Shown: positions 35,004-44,530 of the stretch, in pieces
Layout of the letters: each line of letters begins with the position of its first letter
How positions within the stretch are numbered: the first letter of the stretch is position 1
Assembly (NCBI GenBank): GCA_040218875.1
Contig: JAVJQP010000072.1
Source of the DNA: Coleofasciculus sp937127375
GTDB lineage: Bacteria > Cyanobacteriota > Cyanobacteriia > Cyanobacteriales > Coleofasciculaceae
Direction: 5' to 3' (one strand)
DNA: 64,000 bases
Notes under the pieces: model-generated
The model's database searches: none
Seen by the model: only the letters and a program-made list of their open reading frames with translations
What the model was told of the DNA's origin: nothing
Position numbers and translations under genes: made by a program

Positions 35004-35390
35004 ATGACATCTACTTCACTAACAGAACCAGCAATTGCTACCTTGGTACTGACAAACGCTGTAGAAAAAACAGGTGAACCCATCGAAGGACAGTTGCTTG
35101 AACAACGGCACCAATTATGGCATCTACTTCAAGATAGATTTCCCACAACGGCAAATGAGATAGAACTAACTGAGCAAGAGCCATTAAATGGCAATCAAGC
35201 GGCTCGCCTTGCCAAACATATAGAAGAAGTCGCCAAAACCGACTCAGAGGTTGCTAAAAGCGTCCAAGCGATAGCGGATACGGTACAGTATGAACCCAAG
35301 AGCCTCGATAAATTCACGAAGATAGCTCAAGACATTAAGATGGGAGTACAGGATCAGATTGCGAATAAAACTAACTTAGATTTATCTTAG
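35004..35390 (+). CDS. Small helical protein, conflict-system-like
   Basis: 128 residues, not recognised as a named family. The start (IATLVLTNAVEKTGEPIEGQ) resembles short helical adaptor proteins that accompany effector-associated or caspase-like genes in cyanobacteria, and the middle is helical (ARLAKHIEEVAKTDSEVAKS). It has no signal peptide or membrane segment. The nearest plausible relative in kind is the AAA-like protein at 62050, far away. Neighbours give no operon. The gene is probably real because codon use and start look normal, but function is unknown. Confidence 0.6.
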   Translation: MTSTSLTEPAIATLVLTNAVEKTGEPIEGQLLEQRHQLWHLLQDRFPTTANEIELTEQEPLNGNQAARLAKHIEEVAKTDSEVAKSVQAIADTVQYEPKSLDKFTKIAQDIKMGVQDQIANKTNLDLS

Positions 35391-35408
35391 TTCCACAAGA
35401 AGTTTCCT

Positions 35409-35463
35409 CATCAGTTATCAGTTATCAGTTGTCAGTTATCAGTTGTCAGTTATCAGTTATCAC
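35409..35463. repeat. Heptamer array TCAGTTA/TCAGTTG
   Basis: Seven to eight tandem copies of a seven-base unit, TCAGTTA alternating with TCAGTTG, just after the 35004 gene. This is the short-tandem-repeat pattern known from filamentous cyanobacteria. Confidence 0.85.
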
Positions 35464-35525
35464 CGACTTAGCACGAATGGCACACTCAATAAGCATTAGG
35501 AAATCACCGAAACCTTTGATATACC

Positions 35526-35628
35526 GTAGTGGCGTGGCACACCTTATTTGATGGATTAGAATTGTAGGGGCGCAAGGCTTGCGCCCGGTTTAACGATAAA
35601 TCTATTCCACAATTTTAGCTGTGTCAAG
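35526..35628 (+). repeat. Dispersed element family I, copy 1
   Basis: About 100 bp from GTAGTGGCGTGGCACACC to TTTTAGCTGTGTCA. A reverse-oriented copy lies at 47993-48100. The internal palindrome GGGCGCAAGGCTTGCGCCC is perfect around one base. Confidence 0.82.
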
Positions 35629-35761
35629 CCGCCATCGTGGGTTTCGACTTCGCTCAACCCACCAACCTTAAGTCAGTACCATTCGACTTAGCACTGCTTA
35701 TTGATAACTGTTCACTGATCACTGTTTACTGACTTTACATAGGAGGGTAACGTGAATCTCG

Positions 35762-37345
35762 TTATACAGTCACCTGAGTTTTGCGATTCTCTGTAGAGGC
35801 TTTTAACTTCTCCTCCCGTGCCAAAAACTCCGCCAACTGTCCCTCAATTTGATCCCGGACAATATGACGATATTCCATAAAATGCTCGTTGTGAGCGCAA
35901 ACAATTAAATAATGCTCCCAAACCGCTGGATTTCGCCGAATCATACTAAATAAATGATGCCAAAATTTCCAGCGTGTTTTCCGTTTCAGCCCCTGTCGCC
36001 AACACACAATTGCCACTGCCTTTAAATCTACCCAACTCGGCAATTTAAACGGGGGTTTACACTTGGGTTCTCCGAGTTTCAGGAAATACCGATACACCCG
36101 ATCTAAATATTGCTCCGGCTCATATAATTGCCAAAACGCCTCGACATATTCCCGGGCAATTTCTTCTAAAGGGCGAGTGGGGATAAAATTCATTAACGTA
36201 GTCTGGTTAATATTGCCATCTTTGCCCCGGAGTCGTCCCTCCTTATCTAACCGATGCCACAATGCTGTATTCGGCAACGCTTGCAACATGGCAAAGGTTG
36301 TAGTCGGAATTCCTGTCTGTTCAGCAAACCGGACAATCCGCGAACCCGCACCAGATTTTTCCCCATCAAAACCGACAATAAAACCAGCAATCACCCGCAA
36401 TCCTGTCTCAGTAATAATATCCACTGATTCAGCCAAGGAACTGCGGGTATTTTGGAATTTTTTGGTCAACTGTAAACTATCCTCATCCGGTGTTTCAATT
36501 CCCAGAAACACGGCATCAAAATAGCACTCGACCATTAATTGCATCAGTTCGGTGTCTTGCGCCAAGTCAACAGAGGCTTCAGTATTAAATCGGAAAGGAT
36601 ATTGGTGTGCTTCTTGCCAAACTTTTAATTCTTTCAACAATAACTTGACATTCCGCTTATTGCCAATAAAATTATCATCGACCATAAACACACCCCGTCG
36701 CCATCCCAGTTCATAGAGATAGTCTAATTCTGCCAATAACTGGGCGGGTGTTTTCGTCCGGGGTTTGCGTCCATAGAGGACAATAATATCGCAAAATTCA
36801 CATTGAAACGGACAACCACGCGAGAATTGCACCGACATTGAATCATAAGCGTCCAATTCCAATAAATCAAACCGAGGAATTGGCGTGCTTGTCACATCCG
36901 GTTTTTCCCCATTGGAACGGAATATGCCTGTCTCATCTCCCCGTTGAATCGCCTCGACAAACAGGGGTAACGTAATTTCGCCTTCGTCTAAAATCAGATA
37001 ATCAGTCCCCGCCTCCTGCACCCCATCGGGAACAGAGGTGGGGAAAGGACCCCCACAAGCCACCCGTTTCCCTCGCCGTTTGGCTTCCCGGATTTGTGCC
37101 AGTAAATCCCCTTTTTGGACAATCATCGCTGAAAGAATCACAATATCCGCCCATTCCCATTCCGCTTCGGTGACGGCTCGGATATTGCGATCCACCAATT
37201 TAAATTCCCACGTCTGTGGTAAAATAGCCGCAACAGTGACCAACCCTAAAGGAGGCAGTAAAACTTTGCGATCGACTAATTCTAAGATTTTTTCATAAGA
37301 CCAGAATGTCTTGGGAAAGAGGGGATAGACGAGCAATGCTTTCAT
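35762..37345 (-). CDS. B12-binding domain radical SAM protein with DUF4070 tail
   Basis: 527 residues: a Rossmann-like cobalamin-binding domain at the N-terminus (PPLGLVTVAAILPQ, ADIVILSAMIVQ; about 1-140), a radical SAM core with the cluster motif CPFQCEFC (Cys178, Cys182, Cys185), and a C-terminal region of DUF4070 type (WKFWHHLFSMIRRNPAVWEH). Related proteins carry out C-methylation or other radical chemistry, for example hopanoid methylation. The DUF4070 tail is found in the hopanoid methylase-like branch, but the substrate here cannot be assigned. It is a single gene; a BtuF-like protein that may handle corrinoids lies divergently 256 bases upstream. Confidence 0.87.
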   Translation of the reverse strand: MKALLVYPLFPKTFWSYEKILELVDRKVLLPPLGLVTVAAILPQTWEFKLVDRNIRAVTEAEWEWADIVILSAMIVQKGDLLAQIREAKRRGKRVACGGPFPTSVPDGVQEAGTDYLILDEGEITLPLFVEAIQRGDETGIFRSNGEKPDVTSTPIPRFDLLELDAYDSMSVQFSRGCPFQCEFCDIIVLYGRKPRTKTPAQLLAELDYLYELGWRRGVFMVDDNFIGNKRNVKLLLKELKVWQEAHQYPFRFNTEASVDLAQDTELMQLMVECYFDAVFLGIETPDEDSLQLTKKFQNTRSSLAESVDIITETGLRVIAGFIVGFDGEKSGAGSRIVRFAEQTGIPTTTFAMLQALPNTALWHRLDKEGRLRGKDGNINQTTLMNFIPTRPLEEIAREYVEAFWQLYEPEQYLDRVYRYFLKLGEPKCKPPFKLPSWVDLKAVAIVCWRQGLKRKTRWKFWHHLFSMIRRNPAVWEHYLIVCAHNEHFMEYRHIVRDQIEGQLAEFLAREEKLKASTENRKTQVTV

Positions 37346-37601
37346 ATTAGAACTAAATCACCTAAAATTTTGCATCGGATAATAGTACAGGTTTTAGCAC
37401 AAATATCCGGTTAGAGTAACAAATCCAACCTCATGAATTTCGAGTGAGTGCTTTTACCCCCTAAAGCAAACTTGCCAGGTGATAACTTATCGTTTCTCAA
37501 ATTCTACAAAATTTTCACTCAAATCCTCTCAAATCCTCTGCGCCCCTCTGCGTAACCCTCTGCGTTCCTCTGCGTTGAAAAAATAAAATCTTCACTCCAT
37601 C

Positions 37602-38528
37602 ATGCCAACATCCGACCTAAAAATAGTCTCCCTACTCCCTAGCGCTACCGAGATTGTCGCCGCTTTAGGCTTAACCGATGCAATTGTCGGGCGATCGCAC
37701 GAATGCGACTATCCTCCCGACATCCAAAACCGCCCCATTTGTACCGAAGCGCGACTAAATGCCGAAAAACCCAGCGCCCAAATTGACCGGGATGTGCGTC
37801 GCTTAGTCAAGGATGCTTTGAGCATCTACCAAATTAAAACCGATATCCTGGAACAATTACAACCCACCCATATTGTTACTCAAGATCAATGTGATGTCTG
37901 TGCAGTCAATTTTCCAGAAGTCGAGAAAGCGGTTGCTGAACTCACCCAGAGTCAGCCAAAAGTAATTTCCTTGCAGCCGAATCAATTAAGCGAGGTGTGG
38001 ACAGATATTGAACAAGTAGCGGCTACATTAGACGTAGACTCCCAACCCTTGCTGAATCAACTCCAATCTCGTGTGAACACCATTCAGCAAATGACACAGA
38101 ACCTCTCCCTCGCCAATCAACCCACAGTCGCCGCGATCGAATGGACTGATCCGTTAATGGCGAGTGGTAACTGGATTCCCGAATTAGTCGATATGGCTGG
38201 GGGTCATCATTTATTTGCCGCTTTGGGTAAGCATTCGCCGTACTTGGAATGGGATGCACTACTGAAAACTGACCCTCAGGTGATGATTATTATGCCCTGT
38301 GGTTTTGATTTAGAGCGAACCCGTCAGGAAACCCAGCAGTTAACTCAGCGTCCAGAATGGTCAGAGTTACAGGCGGTACGGAATAAGAGAGTCTATATTA
38401 CCGATGGCAATGCTTATTTTAATCGTCCCGGACCCCGATTAGTGGATTCCTTAGAAATTTTGGCAGAAATCCTGCATCCAGAATCATTTAATTTTGGGTA
38501 TCGCGGAAAGGCTTGGGAAATTTTTTAG
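37602..38528 (+). CDS. BtuF-like cobalamin-binding protein
   Basis: 308 residues with the helical-backbone substrate-binding fold of the BtuF class: IVSLLPSATEIVAALGLTDA, GRSHECDYPPDI, THIVTQDQCDVCAV and MAGGHHLFAALGKHSPYLEW. No signal peptide is visible, so it may be cytoplasmic or its real start may differ, and no permease or ATPase gene is adjacent. It begins with CTCTGCGTTCCTCTGCGTTG repeats in its leader (about 37540-37585), the same family as at 63421. It is divergent from a B12-dependent radical SAM protein. Binding of a corrinoid is an inference from the family. Confidence 0.85.
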   Translation: MPTSDLKIVSLLPSATEIVAALGLTDAIVGRSHECDYPPDIQNRPICTEARLNAEKPSAQIDRDVRRLVKDALSIYQIKTDILEQLQPTHIVTQDQCDVCAVNFPEVEKAVAELTQSQPKVISLQPNQLSEVWTDIEQVAATLDVDSQPLLNQLQSRVNTIQQMTQNLSLANQPTVAAIEWTDPLMASGNWIPELVDMAGGHHLFAALGKHSPYLEWDALLKTDPQVMIIMPCGFDLERTRQETQQLTQRPEWSELQAVRNKRVYITDGNAYFNRPGPRLVDSLEILAEILHPESFNFGYRGKAWEIF

Positions 38529-38574
38529 GGTTGAGTGTTGACCCTTCGCTTCCTTCAAGGGAACCTGATTTGTC

Positions 38575-38635
38575 GGGGCGGGTTTAGGGACTTCGCGCCA
38601 GCTATTGATGATAACGTTGGTTCAAAACCCGCCCT
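38575..38635. mobile_element. MITE-like repeat family A, copy 7
   Basis: GGGGCGGGTTTAGGGACTTC ... TTCAAAACCCGCCCT, second subtype. A family B palindrome follows nine bases later. Confidence 0.87.
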
Positions 38636-38643
38636 CATCTTCC

Positions 38644-38667
38644 AGACGTAGCATGCTACGTCTCTAC
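38644..38667. repeat. Palindromic repeat family B, copy 4
   Basis: Core AGACGTAGCATGCTACGTCT is a perfect palindrome followed by CTACATGG and a short run of the nine-base C-rich unit. Confidence 0.88.
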
Positions 38668-38714
38668 ATGGCTCCCCCTGCTCTCCCTCTGCCATCTGCC
38701 ATCAAAAACCGGAC

Positions 38715-40091
38715 ATGATATCACCAGGTTGTCCCCGGATACCCCGATCACTGCATCTGCGTTCCTACCAGCAACAAGCGATAACCAACTGGTTTAGCAA
38801 TCAGGGACGCGGTACGCTGAAGATGGCGACAGGGAGTGGCAAGACAATTACCGCCCTCGCGATCGCAACCCAACTCTATCACCAAATCGGCTTACAAGTC
38901 TTACTGGTTGTTTGTCCCTATCGTCATCTAGTTACCCAATGGGCGCGAGAATGTCAGACGTTTAATTTAGAACCGATTCTGGCATTTGAAAGTGTACGCC
39001 ATTGGCAAAATCAACTATCTACTGCCCTTTATAACTTACAATCAGGCAATCAATCTTTTCTGACAATTATCACCACCAACGCCACATTGATCACAGAAGG
39101 GTTACAATCTCAACTCAAATACCTTCCCCCCAAAACCTTAATTGTTGGTGATGAAGCCCATAACCTAGGGTCTCGACGCTTAGAAGAGAGTTTACCGCGC
39201 AACATTGGCTTACGTCTTGCCCTATCCGCGACACCAGAACGCTATTTTGATGAGGAAGGAACCCACGGCTTATTCAACTATTTTGGCTCAGTTTTGCAAC
39301 CTGAACTGACTTTAGCGGATGCGATTCACCAAGGGGCATTAGTTCACTATCTCTACTATCCAATATTAGTGGAATTAACTGAAACTGAATCAATCGCTTA
39401 TGCCAAATTCACGAAACGCATTGGCTGGGCGCTAATGAATAATGAAGGGATCGATATCCAGAATAATGATACTGTAACTGCCTTATTAATGCAACGCGCT
39501 CGTTTAATTGGATCAGCGGCTAACAAGTTAACCGCATTGCAACAGTTAATGGCAGAACGATTAGAGACCTATCACACGTTATTTTATTGTGGAGATGGTT
39601 CAGTTGAAGGCAGTGTAAGTCAGGAAACCACTCGTCAATTAGCAGCCGTAACCCGGTTATTAGGAAGTGAACTTGGATATCGGATTAACACCTATACAGC
39701 AGACACGCCTTTAGCCGAACGAGAGGAATTACGTCATCAATTTGAAACCGGGAAATTACAAGGATTGGTGGCGATTCGCTGTCTTGATGAAGGGGTAGAT
39801 ATTCCAGCGATTCAAACGGCTGTTATTCTTGCTAGTAGTGGAAATCCCCGCCAGTTTATTCAACGGCGGGGGCGAATTTTGCGCCCGCATCCTGATAAGG
39901 AACGGGCAACTTTATTTGATATGATTGTTCTCCCTCCAGATTTAGGACGTGAAACGTTAGAGGTGGAACGGAATTTGCTCAAAAAAGAGTTGAAACGGTT
40001 TTTAGAGTTTGCTGATTTAGCCGATAATGCAGGGGAAGCCCGACTAAAATTGCTGCAACTTCAGAAACGGTATGGATTGCTGGACATTTGA
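38715..40091 (+). CDS. DEAD/DEAH box helicase of superfamily 2
   Basis: 458 residues. Helicase motifs in order: SYQQQAI, Walker A ATGSGKT (38-44), the DEAH box in LIVGDEAHNLG (about residue 145), LALSATPERY (motif III), RCLDEGVDIPAIQTAVIL (motif V) and FIQRRGRILRP (motif VI). The layout is like the helicase part of type I/III restriction or phosphorothioation-linked restriction systems, but no nuclease or methylase gene is nearby, so this is an orphan. There is no extra domain beyond the two RecA folds and a short helical tail. The preceding gap contains family A and B repeats. The role could be DNA repair or defence; both are unproven. Confidence 0.86.
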   Translation: MISPGCPRIPRSLHLRSYQQQAITNWFSNQGRGTLKMATGSGKTITALAIATQLYHQIGLQVLLVVCPYRHLVTQWARECQTFNLEPILAFESVRHWQNQLSTALYNLQSGNQSFLTIITTNATLITEGLQSQLKYLPPKTLIVGDEAHNLGSRRLEESLPRNIGLRLALSATPERYFDEEGTHGLFNYFGSVLQPELTLADAIHQGALVHYLYYPILVELTETESIAYAKFTKRIGWALMNNEGIDIQNNDTVTALLMQRARLIGSAANKLTALQQLMAERLETYHTLFYCGDGSVEGSVSQETTRQLAAVTRLLGSELGYRINTYTADTPLAEREELRHQFETGKLQGLVAIRCLDEGVDIPAIQTAVILASSGNPRQFIQRRGRILRPHPDKERATLFDMIVLPPDLGRETLEVERNLLKKELKRFLEFADLADNAGEARLKLLQLQKRYGLLDI

Positions 40092-40094
40092 CCC

Positions 40095-40210
40095 TAAGTA
40101 GGTGGACATAATTAACGTGAACGGTGAAGATTGTCATTTGTCATTTGTAAGAGTTTTAGGTTTATTTACAGAAATTAATATAGATAGCTTTATTGACACC
40201 GACCTACTTA
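40095..40210. mobile_element. MITE-like repeat family H, copy 1
   Basis: TAAGTAGGTGGACATAATTA at the left and TTGACACCGACCTACTTA at the right: inverted ends of about 14-18 bp around a centre with GTCATTTGTCATTTG heptamers. A related element lies at 50812. Confidence 0.72.
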
Positions 40211-40321
40211 GCATTAGGTTTGATGATCGAGTGGAAAGGCGATAGACCGAACCAAACTATCGGATTAGAATAGGAAAATGGTAGCGTTAAAGAATCGCAA
40301 GCATTAGCACCACTCCAAATC

Positions 40322-41977
40322 ATGTTACCTCAACCTAAAAAGCGCTGGACGCCTGAACACTGGGCAACCTGGAAACCCTTCGGTATCGGCGAACAATACC
40401 CGAACAATTACTGGGAAGTATTTCGCGCCATCTGGGAAAATCGGGATCAACTTCCCTACGCCTGGGATATCCTCAACCAAGGCGTCTGCGACGGTTGTGC
40501 GTTAGGCACCACGGGGATGAAAGACTGGACATTAGAGGGGATTCATGTTTGTAATGTCCGGTTGCGACTGCTGCGGATGAATACAATGCCCGCTTTAACC
40601 AATAATATTGATAATGCGGCGCGAATTTGTCATTCTCCGAGTACAGCGGGATTGAAAAACGCCTTAGGGGTAGCCGCTACAACTTGTTCCTATAAAGACT
40701 GGATAGGGACAGATTTATTAGTCTTCATTGGGTCGAATGTGGCAAATAACCAACCCGTCACCGTGAAGTATCTCCACTGGGCAAAAAAGGCGGGAACAAA
40801 AATAGTCGTAATTAATACCTACCAGGAACCGGGGATGGAACGCTATTGGGTGCCGTCGATTCCCGAAAGTGCTTTATTTGGCACAAAATTCGCCGAAGAC
40901 TTTTTCCTGGTGAATATGGGTGGGGATATGGCGTTTATTAATGGTACACTGAAACATTTAATCGCCAATAATTGGGTTGATCACTCGTTTATCAACACCT
41001 ATACGCGCAACTTTGAGGACTTAAAAGCCAGCCTAGACTGCCAATCCTGGGAGGAACTCGAACGGCTATCTGGCGCATCTCGTGATCAGATGTATGAATT
41101 TGCCCAGATGATAGCCGAGGCGAACAAGGCTGTCTTTGTCTGGAGTATGGGGATTACCCAGCATGAATGTGGCGAAGATAACGTGCGATCGCTAATTAAT
41201 CTAGCACTAACGAAAGGCTTTGTCGGCAGAGAAGGCTGTGGCTTGATGCCGATTCGCGGACATTCTGGAGTACAAGGGGGGGCGGAGATGGGATGCTACG
41301 CCACGGTACTCCCTGGAGGGAAGCCGATTACAAGAGAAAATGCAGCACAGTTGAGTAAAAAATGGGGATTTGATGTACCAACCTCCCCAGGATTAACCGC
41401 ATCAGAAATGATTCAGGCGGCTTATGCGGGAGAGTTGGATGTCCTTTTTTCCGTGGGGGGAAATTTCCTAGAAGTGCTACCCGAACCCGATTATGTGGAA
41501 ACGGCATTAAAGCGCGTTCCCCTGCGGGTGCATCAGGATATTATTTGTTCTAGCCAAATGTTAGTTGATCCGGCGGATACGGTAATTCTACTCCCCGCCA
41601 CCACTCGGTATGAAGTGCCAGGAGGCGTAACCGAAACCACGACAGAACGACGGGTTATTTTCAGTCCCGAAGTTCAGGGAAATCGCATTGGCGAAGCGCG
41701 TCCAGAATGGGAAGTATTCATGGAATTGGCACGGAGAGTTCGTCCCGATTTAGCCGCAGGAAATGACGGAAACGCGCCGTTAAAGTTTGAAGGAACCGCC
41801 GCGATTCGCCAAGAAATTGCCCAAATCATTCCCCAATATGCGGGGATTCAACATCTCAAAGAAGCGGGAGATCAGTTTCAATATGGGGGTTCTCAAGTAA
41901 CGTGCGATCGCGCCAGGATCAGGTGGCGACGGAAGAACCCTTGGAGATTCGCCTCGTCTCTCCCCCGCAAACCGTAG
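40322..41977 (+). pseudogene. FdhF/YdeP-type molybdopterin oxidoreductase, C-terminally truncated
   Basis: The first 530 residues are a good formate-dehydrogenase-H-like/YdeP family protein: VCDGCALGTTG with the Cys56-Cys59 pair, HSPSTAGLKNALGVAATTCS, WSMGITQHECGED, MPIRGHSGVQGGAEMG, and LFSVGGNFLEVLPEPDYVET. The family normally runs to about 740-760 residues and ends with a molybdopterin-dinucleotide-binding domain. Here the match stops after GDQFQYGGS. The last 25 codons (CDRARIRWRRKNP ...) are out-of-frame reading of the fdhD gene. The joint at about 41895-41910 carries a GCGATCGC octamer. The most direct explanation is a deletion of about 0.6 kb; the product probably lacks part of the cofactor site. 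Confidence 0.82.
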
Positions 41978-42687
41978 CGGTGACGATGCGAACACCAGGG
42001 GCGGATTTTGAACTGGCGGCGGGGTTTTTGTACTCTGAAGGAGTGGTTCGCGATCGCGATGATATTCAGCAGATTAGTTATTGTGTTGATCCGGATGTCG
42101 ATGGGGAACAACGTTACAACATTGTTAATGTAAAACTTCGACCCGGATTATCGGTTAATTTACAACCCTTAGAACGCCACTTTTTTACCACCAGCGCCTG
42201 TGGAGTTTGTGGGAAAGCCAGTCTAGAAGCCCTACATTTACGGGGATGTTCAATTATCTCAGCCGGATTAACCGTTAGTCCAGATATTATTTATAGTTTA
42301 CCCGAACAATTACACACCGCCCAGCGGATTTTCTCAAGTACCGGAGGATTACACGCCGCCGCCTTATTCGACACCCAAGGAAAATTACTCTCAGTACGAG
42401 AAGATGTGGGACGCCACAACGCCTTGGATAAATTAATTGGTGCTGCTTTTTTGAGTAATCAATTACCTTTAACCAACCCAATTGTGCTGGTGAGTGGACG
42501 TTCTAGCTTTGAGATAGTACAGAAATGTCTAACCGCCAGTGTCCCGATTGTTTGTGCGGTATCTGCACCCAGCAGTTTAGCGGTTGCGTTAGCCAAAGAG
42601 TTTGGCATCACCTTAGTCGGATTTTTGCGCGGAAAACGATTTAATATTTATACAGGAAAAGAACGGATACATTTTGAGGAGAAGTAA
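41902..42687 (+). CDS. fdhD: Formate dehydrogenase accessory sulfurtransferase FdhD
   Basis: FdhD binds the molybdenum cofactor and passes sulfur from IscS to it, needed for formate-dehydrogenase-type enzymes. Motifs are good: EEPLEIRLVSPPQTVAVTMR, the redox pair in TSACGVCGK, SVREDVGRHNALDK and GFLRGKRFNIYT. Residues 9 onward match; the usual 10-20 residues before EEPLEIRL are missing or replaced. The GTG at 41902 lies inside the preceding reading frame (76-base overlap) at a HIP1 octamer, so the true start was probably lost with the oxidoreductase C-terminus. It may still be translated by coupling. Whether this locus works is doubtful. Confidence 0.85.
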   Translation: MRSRQDQVATEEPLEIRLVSPPQTVAVTMRTPGADFELAAGFLYSEGVVRDRDDIQQISYCVDPDVDGEQRYNIVNVKLRPGLSVNLQPLERHFFTTSACGVCGKASLEALHLRGCSIISAGLTVSPDIIYSLPEQLHTAQRIFSSTGGLHAAALFDTQGKLLSVREDVGRHNALDKLIGAAFLSNQLPLTNPIVLVSGRSSFEIVQKCLTASVPIVCAVSAPSSLAVALAKEFGITLVGFLRGKRFNIYTGKERIHFEEK

Positions 42688-42869
42688 ATCGGTTAGCTCC
42701 AAAAATATACAACCGATTTTTGGGTAGGCTTGAGAATACAGCAGTTTGCTCTGCTATGCGGTAGATTGTCGATCCCCCTCGCATCCCCGTGCAAAAAAAG
42801 CGAAGCATCCTTTGGCTTCCCCCTTTTGAAGGGGGACGGGAGGGGGATCTGGAGTACCTCACTCAATCC

Positions 42870-42919
42870 AGTCAGCTTTAGCTGACTTAAGCTTTTAGCC
42901 CGGAGTTTGAACTCCGGGC
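42870..42919 (-). repeat. Double-hairpin repeat family C, copy 1
   Basis: Read on the minus strand: hairpin GCCCGGAGTT-CA-AACTCCGGGC, linker TAAAAGCTTA, hairpin AGTCAGCT-AA-AGCTGACT. Total 50 bases, the same as the copy at 55212, with both stems changed but still paired. Confidence 0.8.
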
Positions 42920-42967
42920 ATCGGGCGTCGGGCGTCGGGCGGTTAATTTAGAATGGTGAAAGATCCC

Positions 42968-43102
42968 TTAAGCGGTTGGTTCAAGCTGAACTTTGACCAC
43001 TTTGTTCTTTTCTTGTTCCGTCTTAGGCAACGTCAGATTCAAAATACCATCTTTGTACTCAGCTTTCACATTCGTATGCTGAATCCGGGCTGGTAACGGA
43101 AT
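42968..43102 (-). pseudogene. Hsp20 small heat-shock protein, C-terminal remnant
   Basis: The minus strand encodes IPLPARIQHTNVKAEYKDGI then LNLTLPKTEQ ... QLEPTA and a stop at 42968-42970, the end of an alpha-crystallin domain (Hsp20/HspA). The expected 100 residues upstream are absent: before IPLPARIQ the DNA (beyond 43102) has no matching frame. It is therefore a 3' remnant of about 44 codons, left after a deletion or rearrangement that is probably linked to repeats in this gap. It will not give a working chaperone. Confidence 0.8.
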
Positions 43103-43411
43103 GGAGCATTACCATCTATCCCTTGATTCCCATAGTAGGCAAACAAACAACACTGCCAATTCGGTTTTAACGACTAATTTACTAATGATTACCGTCCTAA
43201 AATGTTGGAGTCATCAAAGAGTACGGTTTACTCGACCGAATGGGTACAGGAAACCCGGTTCGTAGTTGCACTGTCTTCGCCGATTCGTAGCTGCGGCAGT
43301 AGAAACTTGATACACCGTAGTGGACTGACACTTTTCAGTTTTTGATGATATTATAGTAGTCAGTATACAAATATTTAGATTACAGCTACTCACCCTGCAA
43401 CAATTAGCGAT
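43103..43411. other. Intergenic DNA after the Hsp20 remnant
   Basis: No gene is seen. GATACACCGTAGTGGACTGA (about 43310-43330) matches the end of the family I elements. Confidence 0.45.
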
Positions 43412-44035
43412 ATGACGTCTCCATTTCCTGGCATGAATCCCTATCTGGAGAATCCAGAATTATGGTCTGAGGTGCATAGCCGTCTAATTGTCGCGATCGC
43501 GGATGAGATTGCACCCCCGTTACTTCCTAACTATTATGTGGCAATTGAAAAGCGTGTCTACAGTAGCACTCCTGAGGATACTATCCTGATTGGTATTCCC
43601 GATGTTTCCGTTGTCTGTTCAGAGGTAGAGGCGTCTCCAGAATTCGCCACGCGCAACAGGGCTACTGCTACCTTATCGAAGCCTGATCAACCGCAAACCG
43701 TAACGATTCCCTTGGCGGAGGAGGTAGAAGAACGCTATTTAGAGATTCGAGACACTAAAACGGGAAAAGTTGTCACCACAATTGAACTACTTTCACCCAA
43801 GAATAAACGAGCAGGTGAGGGGAGGGAAGCATATCTACGCAAACGCCAGAAAATTTTAACCTGTTCCACCCACTTGGTAGAAATTGATTTACTTCGCAGT
43901 GGAAAAGCGATGCCGATGCAAGGGGTAGCTCAGTTAAAAGACTATCGGATTCTGATTAGTCGCAGCGAGTTAAGACCTCATGCCCAGCTTTATGCCTTTA
44001 ATTTACCAGATGCGATTCCTAAGCGGCTTGGCTGA
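43412..44035 (+). CDS. DUF4058 domain protein, shortened at the C-terminus
   Basis: 207 residues opening with SPFPGMNPYLENPELWSEVH, the diagnostic start of DUF4058 proteins, abundant in cyanobacteria and of unknown function. YLEIRDTKTGKVVTTIELLS and SPKNKR are the other family blocks, with an acidic/Lys pattern recalling nuclease folds. Members usually extend about 50 residues past the FNLPDAIP point to a conserved RAGYD-type end, but here the frame stops at AIPKRLG, and nothing like the missing tail is seen after 44035 in the same frame. The gene is therefore probably truncated. It has its own leader and no operon. Confidence 0.8.
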   Translation: MTSPFPGMNPYLENPELWSEVHSRLIVAIADEIAPPLLPNYYVAIEKRVYSSTPEDTILIGIPDVSVVCSEVEASPEFATRNRATATLSKPDQPQTVTIPLAEEVEERYLEIRDTKTGKVVTTIELLSPKNKRAGEGREAYLRKRQKILTCSTHLVEIDLLRSGKAMPMQGVAQLKDYRILISRSELRPHAQLYAFNLPDAIPKRLG

Positions 44036-44530
44036 ATACGCTGCTAATTGAACAGGGATTACGGTAGCGATTTTCCTAGCGTGACCCATCTAAAATAGTA
44101 GGATAAAGAGCAATTGATAATCGTGGTAGCCCAATGACACCTCAACTCATGGTTCAACCCTCCGCCCTAATGTCCTCCGGCATGAAAATGAGCGAATTCG
44201 GTAATATTTATCAATGAGCGTCATTATAACTTTACATCGGGTCTTGACCCCCAAACGCAAGTTATAGCAGGTTGGCATCCACCGGAGTCTGATCCGCGAC
44301 TCTAGCTAATAGGTTGGGTCGAAGAATGAAACCCAACGCCTCTACAAAGCATGCTCTGAGCGTAGTCAAAGGGTCTAATTTTAGGGGCGGGTTTAGCCGT
44401 TTAATTTTGGTACTTATCGATAACCTTTCAACAAAACCCGCCCTTCATCATAGGACAGAGGATGAGAAGAGAAGATCACAGGAGGATTAGATGGCGATCA
44501 TACTACTTTGGATAGAAGATTTGGAAACGT
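44036..44530. other. Repeat-bearing intergenic region
   Basis: Contains AGCGTGACCCATCTAAAATA (about 44078-44098), also seen at 59732, then a TAGGTTGGGTCGAAGAATGA stretch (about 44310), then family A copy 8. A 27-codon frame near 44133 was not accepted as a gene. Confidence 0.5.
44383..44444. mobile_element. MITE-like repeat family A, copy 8
   Basis: AGGGGCGGGTTTAGCCGTTT ... TTCAACAAAACCCGCCCTTC, second subtype. Confidence 0.87.

Noticed and set aside
35409..35463. Possible CRISPR array
   Set aside because: The repeats are seven bases long and contiguous, without spacers.
44133..44216. 27-codon frame MTPQLMVQPSALMSSG ...
   Set aside because: Too short and without context; it might be a Uma2-type relic but I could not support it.
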